Shown: positions 62,185-64,000 of the stretch, piece by piece | Numbering within the stretch: position 1 is the stretch's first letter | How the letters are laid out: each line of letters starts with the position of its first letter | From: Cellulophaga baltica | GTDB taxonomy: Bacteria > Bacteroidota > Bacteroidia > Flavobacteriales > Flavobacteriaceae | Length of the DNA: 64,000 nt | Assembly: GCF_018861125.1 (NCBI RefSeq) | Contig: NZ_JAHKQN010000013.1 | Coordinates: forward strand, 389,464 to 453,463 | Direction: 5' to 3' | Position numbers and translations under genes: made by a program | The notes under the pieces: generated by a model | The model's input: only the letters and a program-made list of their open reading frames with translations | What the model was told of the DNA's origin: nothing | Databases searched by the model: none

Positions 62185-62213
62185 AAAAAGCACTAAATTA
62201 AATTTAGTGCTTT
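62181..62213. terminator. Bidirectional intrinsic terminator
   Basis: A perfect 13-base arm on each side (62187-62199 with 62201-62213) with a one-base centre, effectively an 11-bp stem with a 5-base loop. On the minus strand a T run follows, ending the macroglobulin gene; on the plus strand TTT follows the hypothetical gene. Confidence 0.8.
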
Positions 62214-62234
62214 ACAATCATTCCTCTTTATTGT

Positions 62235-64000
62235 TTACTGAACAACTTTAACCCATTGTCCTTTAGTTCTTATTCTATAATCATTATCATACATGGCTTC
62301 TGCTTGTATACCAGGTAAATAATATTCCCCTAAATATGAAGCATTTAATAGTATTCTGAATGTTTTAGATTCGTATTTTCCTAAATCAAAATAGAAGTTC
62401 ACTCGGTCATCACGCAAATCTGTATACGTCACATCATTTTGTGCAAAATTACCGAAGTCTGTAAAGCGAGTATTTACAATTTCCCAACCACTTGGGAAAA
62501 TTTCCGTTAGCGCGATATTCTTTATCGGACTATTTGTTGAGTTCTTAATAGTAACTTCAGCAACAAAGTCGGTTCCTTGATTTAAACTTGTTATATTTAT
62601 ACGATTACCGTTTCTATTTATAAAATTAGACATAACCGATAGGTTTAAGACACTTGGCTTTTCTTGGCCTACCGGAAGTATTCCATTATTAATTACACTA
62701 GTATAGAGCATATTATCTTCTAAATTTTTAATCTCAATGACATTAGAACCTTTTTTAATTTTCAGTTCTCTATTAGCTAATGTTTTTGAAGTATTTACAC
62801 TTACTTTTCCCCCATTGACAACTACAGATGCTTTTATTCCTTTTCCTCCAACCATTTTGGCAAACTTACCAATGGCTAATAAACTATAGGCAGTACTTTG
62901 GGTACTCATCCATTTTTCTGCTTTTAAGTTAGAAGCAACACTTTTAGCTACTTCTTGAGCTTTTATTTTATTGTTTAATAAAATATGCGTTTCTAAAGCC
63001 ATAGCACTATTTCTTTCTGAAGAACCGTAGGTGTAATAGTTGTATTTATAAGAATCACCATCAACCTTAGCTGTGCTTAACACTTCTTTTGCAACACTCG
63101 CCTGACCAATTAATCCATAGGCTGCTGCTAATCTAAATTTAGCTTCATCTGAAATATTACTCGTTTCTCTCAAGCGGTTCATAGAAGCAACATCGGCATT
63201 ACCAGAAAGTGCTAGCGTATATAAACGATATGCTTGAGCTAAATCTGGTGTTTGCCCTGAGCGCCATTGCTTAGATACATTCTGTTGAAATTTAACCCAA
63301 TTGGCTTTAAAAGAAATTGGCATTACAAAACCTTTTTTCTCCGCCTCTAATAAAAAATGCCCAGCATAAGTTGTTCCCCAGTCATTAGTAGAACTTTGGC
63401 CTGGCCAATATGATAACCCACCATTTGGCCTTTGGAAACTTCCTAAACGTTTTATCGCATTTTCAATATTATTTTGAACTTCTTTTTTCTTTTTTGCAGT
63501 TAAATCAAAAATATCACTTAAATATAATTGAGGAAAAGCAGCAGAAGTGGTTTGCTCAACACAACCATGAGGGTAACGAATTAGATATTGCATTCTACCA
63601 TTAAAACTCATAGGTGGTAACGTAGAAAACTCAATACTTGCGGTATTACTACCTGAAATACCAAACGTTTCTAAGTTTACCATTTGACTAGAGTTTGCAT
63701 CTAAGACAAAATCTTGAATTTCTGATGTTTTTACATTCGGATTCACTACATCAATAGGAATCTCAAATGATGCTTTTTCACCGCCACCAGAAGCTTCAAC
63801 AATTACTTTACCTATACCTTTAAAATCGCTAACATTTAAATTAAAATATACCATTTTTTCATCTGGTTGATCAAATCTTAACGTCTTTATTGCATCACCA
63901 GAAACAGTAAATGCTTTATCATTTTTAATTTTTATAGTGACATTTTTCACTTTTTTCTCCATTGCAAAAACAGTTACAGGCAAGGTTACTTTTTCACCCG
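62235..64000 (-). CDS. Alpha-2-macroglobulin family protein with thioester (5' end beyond the window)
   Basis: The C-terminal part (588 residues) of a large secreted protease-trapping protein. The coding frame stays open to the window edge, and the sequence before the first methionine in the window continues the family pattern, so the gene starts outside. The thioester site is seen as PHGCVEQTTSAAFPQL (Cys and Gln four residues apart), then the alpha/alpha-toroid thioester domain, and a C-terminal receptor-binding-like beta-sandwich ending RTKGQWVKVVQ. In bacteria such proteins lie in the periplasm as lipoproteins, often encoded beside PBP1C, which is nearby at 57972-60326. Confidence 0.95.
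   Translation of the reverse strand, partial: GEKVTLPVTVFAMEKKVKNVTIKIKNDKAFTVSGDAIKTLRFDQPDEKMVYFNLNVSDFKGIGKVIVEASGGGEKASFEIPIDVVNPNVKTSEIQDFVLDANSSQMVNLETFGISGSNTASIEFSTLPPMSFNGRMQYLIRYPHGCVEQTTSAAFPQLYLSDIFDLTAKKKKEVQNNIENAIKRLGSFQRPNGGLSYWPGQSSTNDWGTTYAGHFLLEAEKKGFVMPISFKANWVKFQQNVSKQWRSGQTPDLAQAYRLYTLALSGNADVASMNRLRETSNISDEAKFRLAAAYGLIGQASVAKEVLSTAKVDGDSYKYNYYTYGSSERNSAMALETHILLNNKIKAQEVAKSVASNLKAEKWMSTQSTAYSLLAIGKFAKMVGGKGIKASVVVNGGKVSVNTSKTLANRELKIKKGSNVIEIKNLEDNMLYTSVINNGILPVGQEKPSVLNLSVMSNFINRNGNRINITSLNQGTDFVAEVTIKNSTNSPIKNIALTEIFPSGWEIVNTRFTDFGNFAQNDVTYTDLRDDRVNFYFDLGKYESKTFRILLNASYLGEYYLPGIQAEAMYDNDYRIRTKGQWVKVVQ

Overview
The window is a strongly A+T-rich chromosomal segment of a member of the Bacteroidota, almost certainly a Flavobacteriaceae-type bacterium. 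The signs are three large TonB-dependent receptors, many Sec-exported lipoproteins and '-AQ' type signal peptides, dimeric glycyl-tRNA synthetase, tryptophan 2,3-dioxygenase, very weak Shine-Dalgarno signals, and repeated upstream TAnnTTTG motifs (the Bacteroidota -7 promoter element). I see no rRNA, tRNA, CRISPR array, insertion sequence, prophage or integration site. Most of the window is ordinary housekeeping chromosome; the interest lies in a few loci and in the non-coding gaps.

Layout. 1-9.8 kb: an exported hypothetical, catalase-peroxidase katG, glyS, a coiled-coil membrane protein, a ComF protein, an Ig-like lipoprotein, an omega-amidase and an ankyrin protein. 10.1-15.1 kb: two tandem, visibly duplicated PAS histidine kinase / stand-alone receiver pairs. 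15.1-20.4 kb: TonB receptor plus DUF5689/lamin-tail lipoprotein (minus strand), facing away from an exported endonuclease/exonuclease/phosphatase protein; together these resemble a split extracellular nuclease and uptake locus. 20.4-28.5 kb: a small b-type-cytochrome-like membrane protein, a second TonB receptor, an operon of kynA, an M23 peptidase and pgi, and a DUF3108 protein. 28.9-43 kb: a patatin/outer-membrane-barrel protein with uvrC, a possible 28-aa membrane peptide with 5-formyltetrahydrofolate cyclo-ligase, the lspA / DUF4097-like / DksA-like / ileS cluster, a lipoprotein made of 11-residue repeats, and a third TonB receptor with recO. 43-51.6 kb: gdhA, a cystathionine gamma-synthase/lyase, and a run of small metabolic genes ending in a lipoprotein cytochrome c. 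51.6-53.2 kb: a TPP riboswitch with an attenuator in front of tenA-thiD. 53.2-58 kb: a SulP transporter, then gpsA and glpD tail to tail. 58-64 kb: PBP1C and a thioester-containing alpha-2-macroglobulin (cut by the window edge), separated by four small genes.

The most novel-looking objects are two gene-free minus-strand elements (about 28634-28740 and 54958-55100). Each has a promoter-like motif, a hairpin at the predicted 5' end, an unpaired GGTTGGTT motif and a strong intrinsic terminator. One is preceded by a near-consensus sigma-54 (-24/-12) promoter. They look like small RNAs of one family, or attenuated leaders. Many convergent gene pairs overlap at their 3' ends, showing a compact chromosome.
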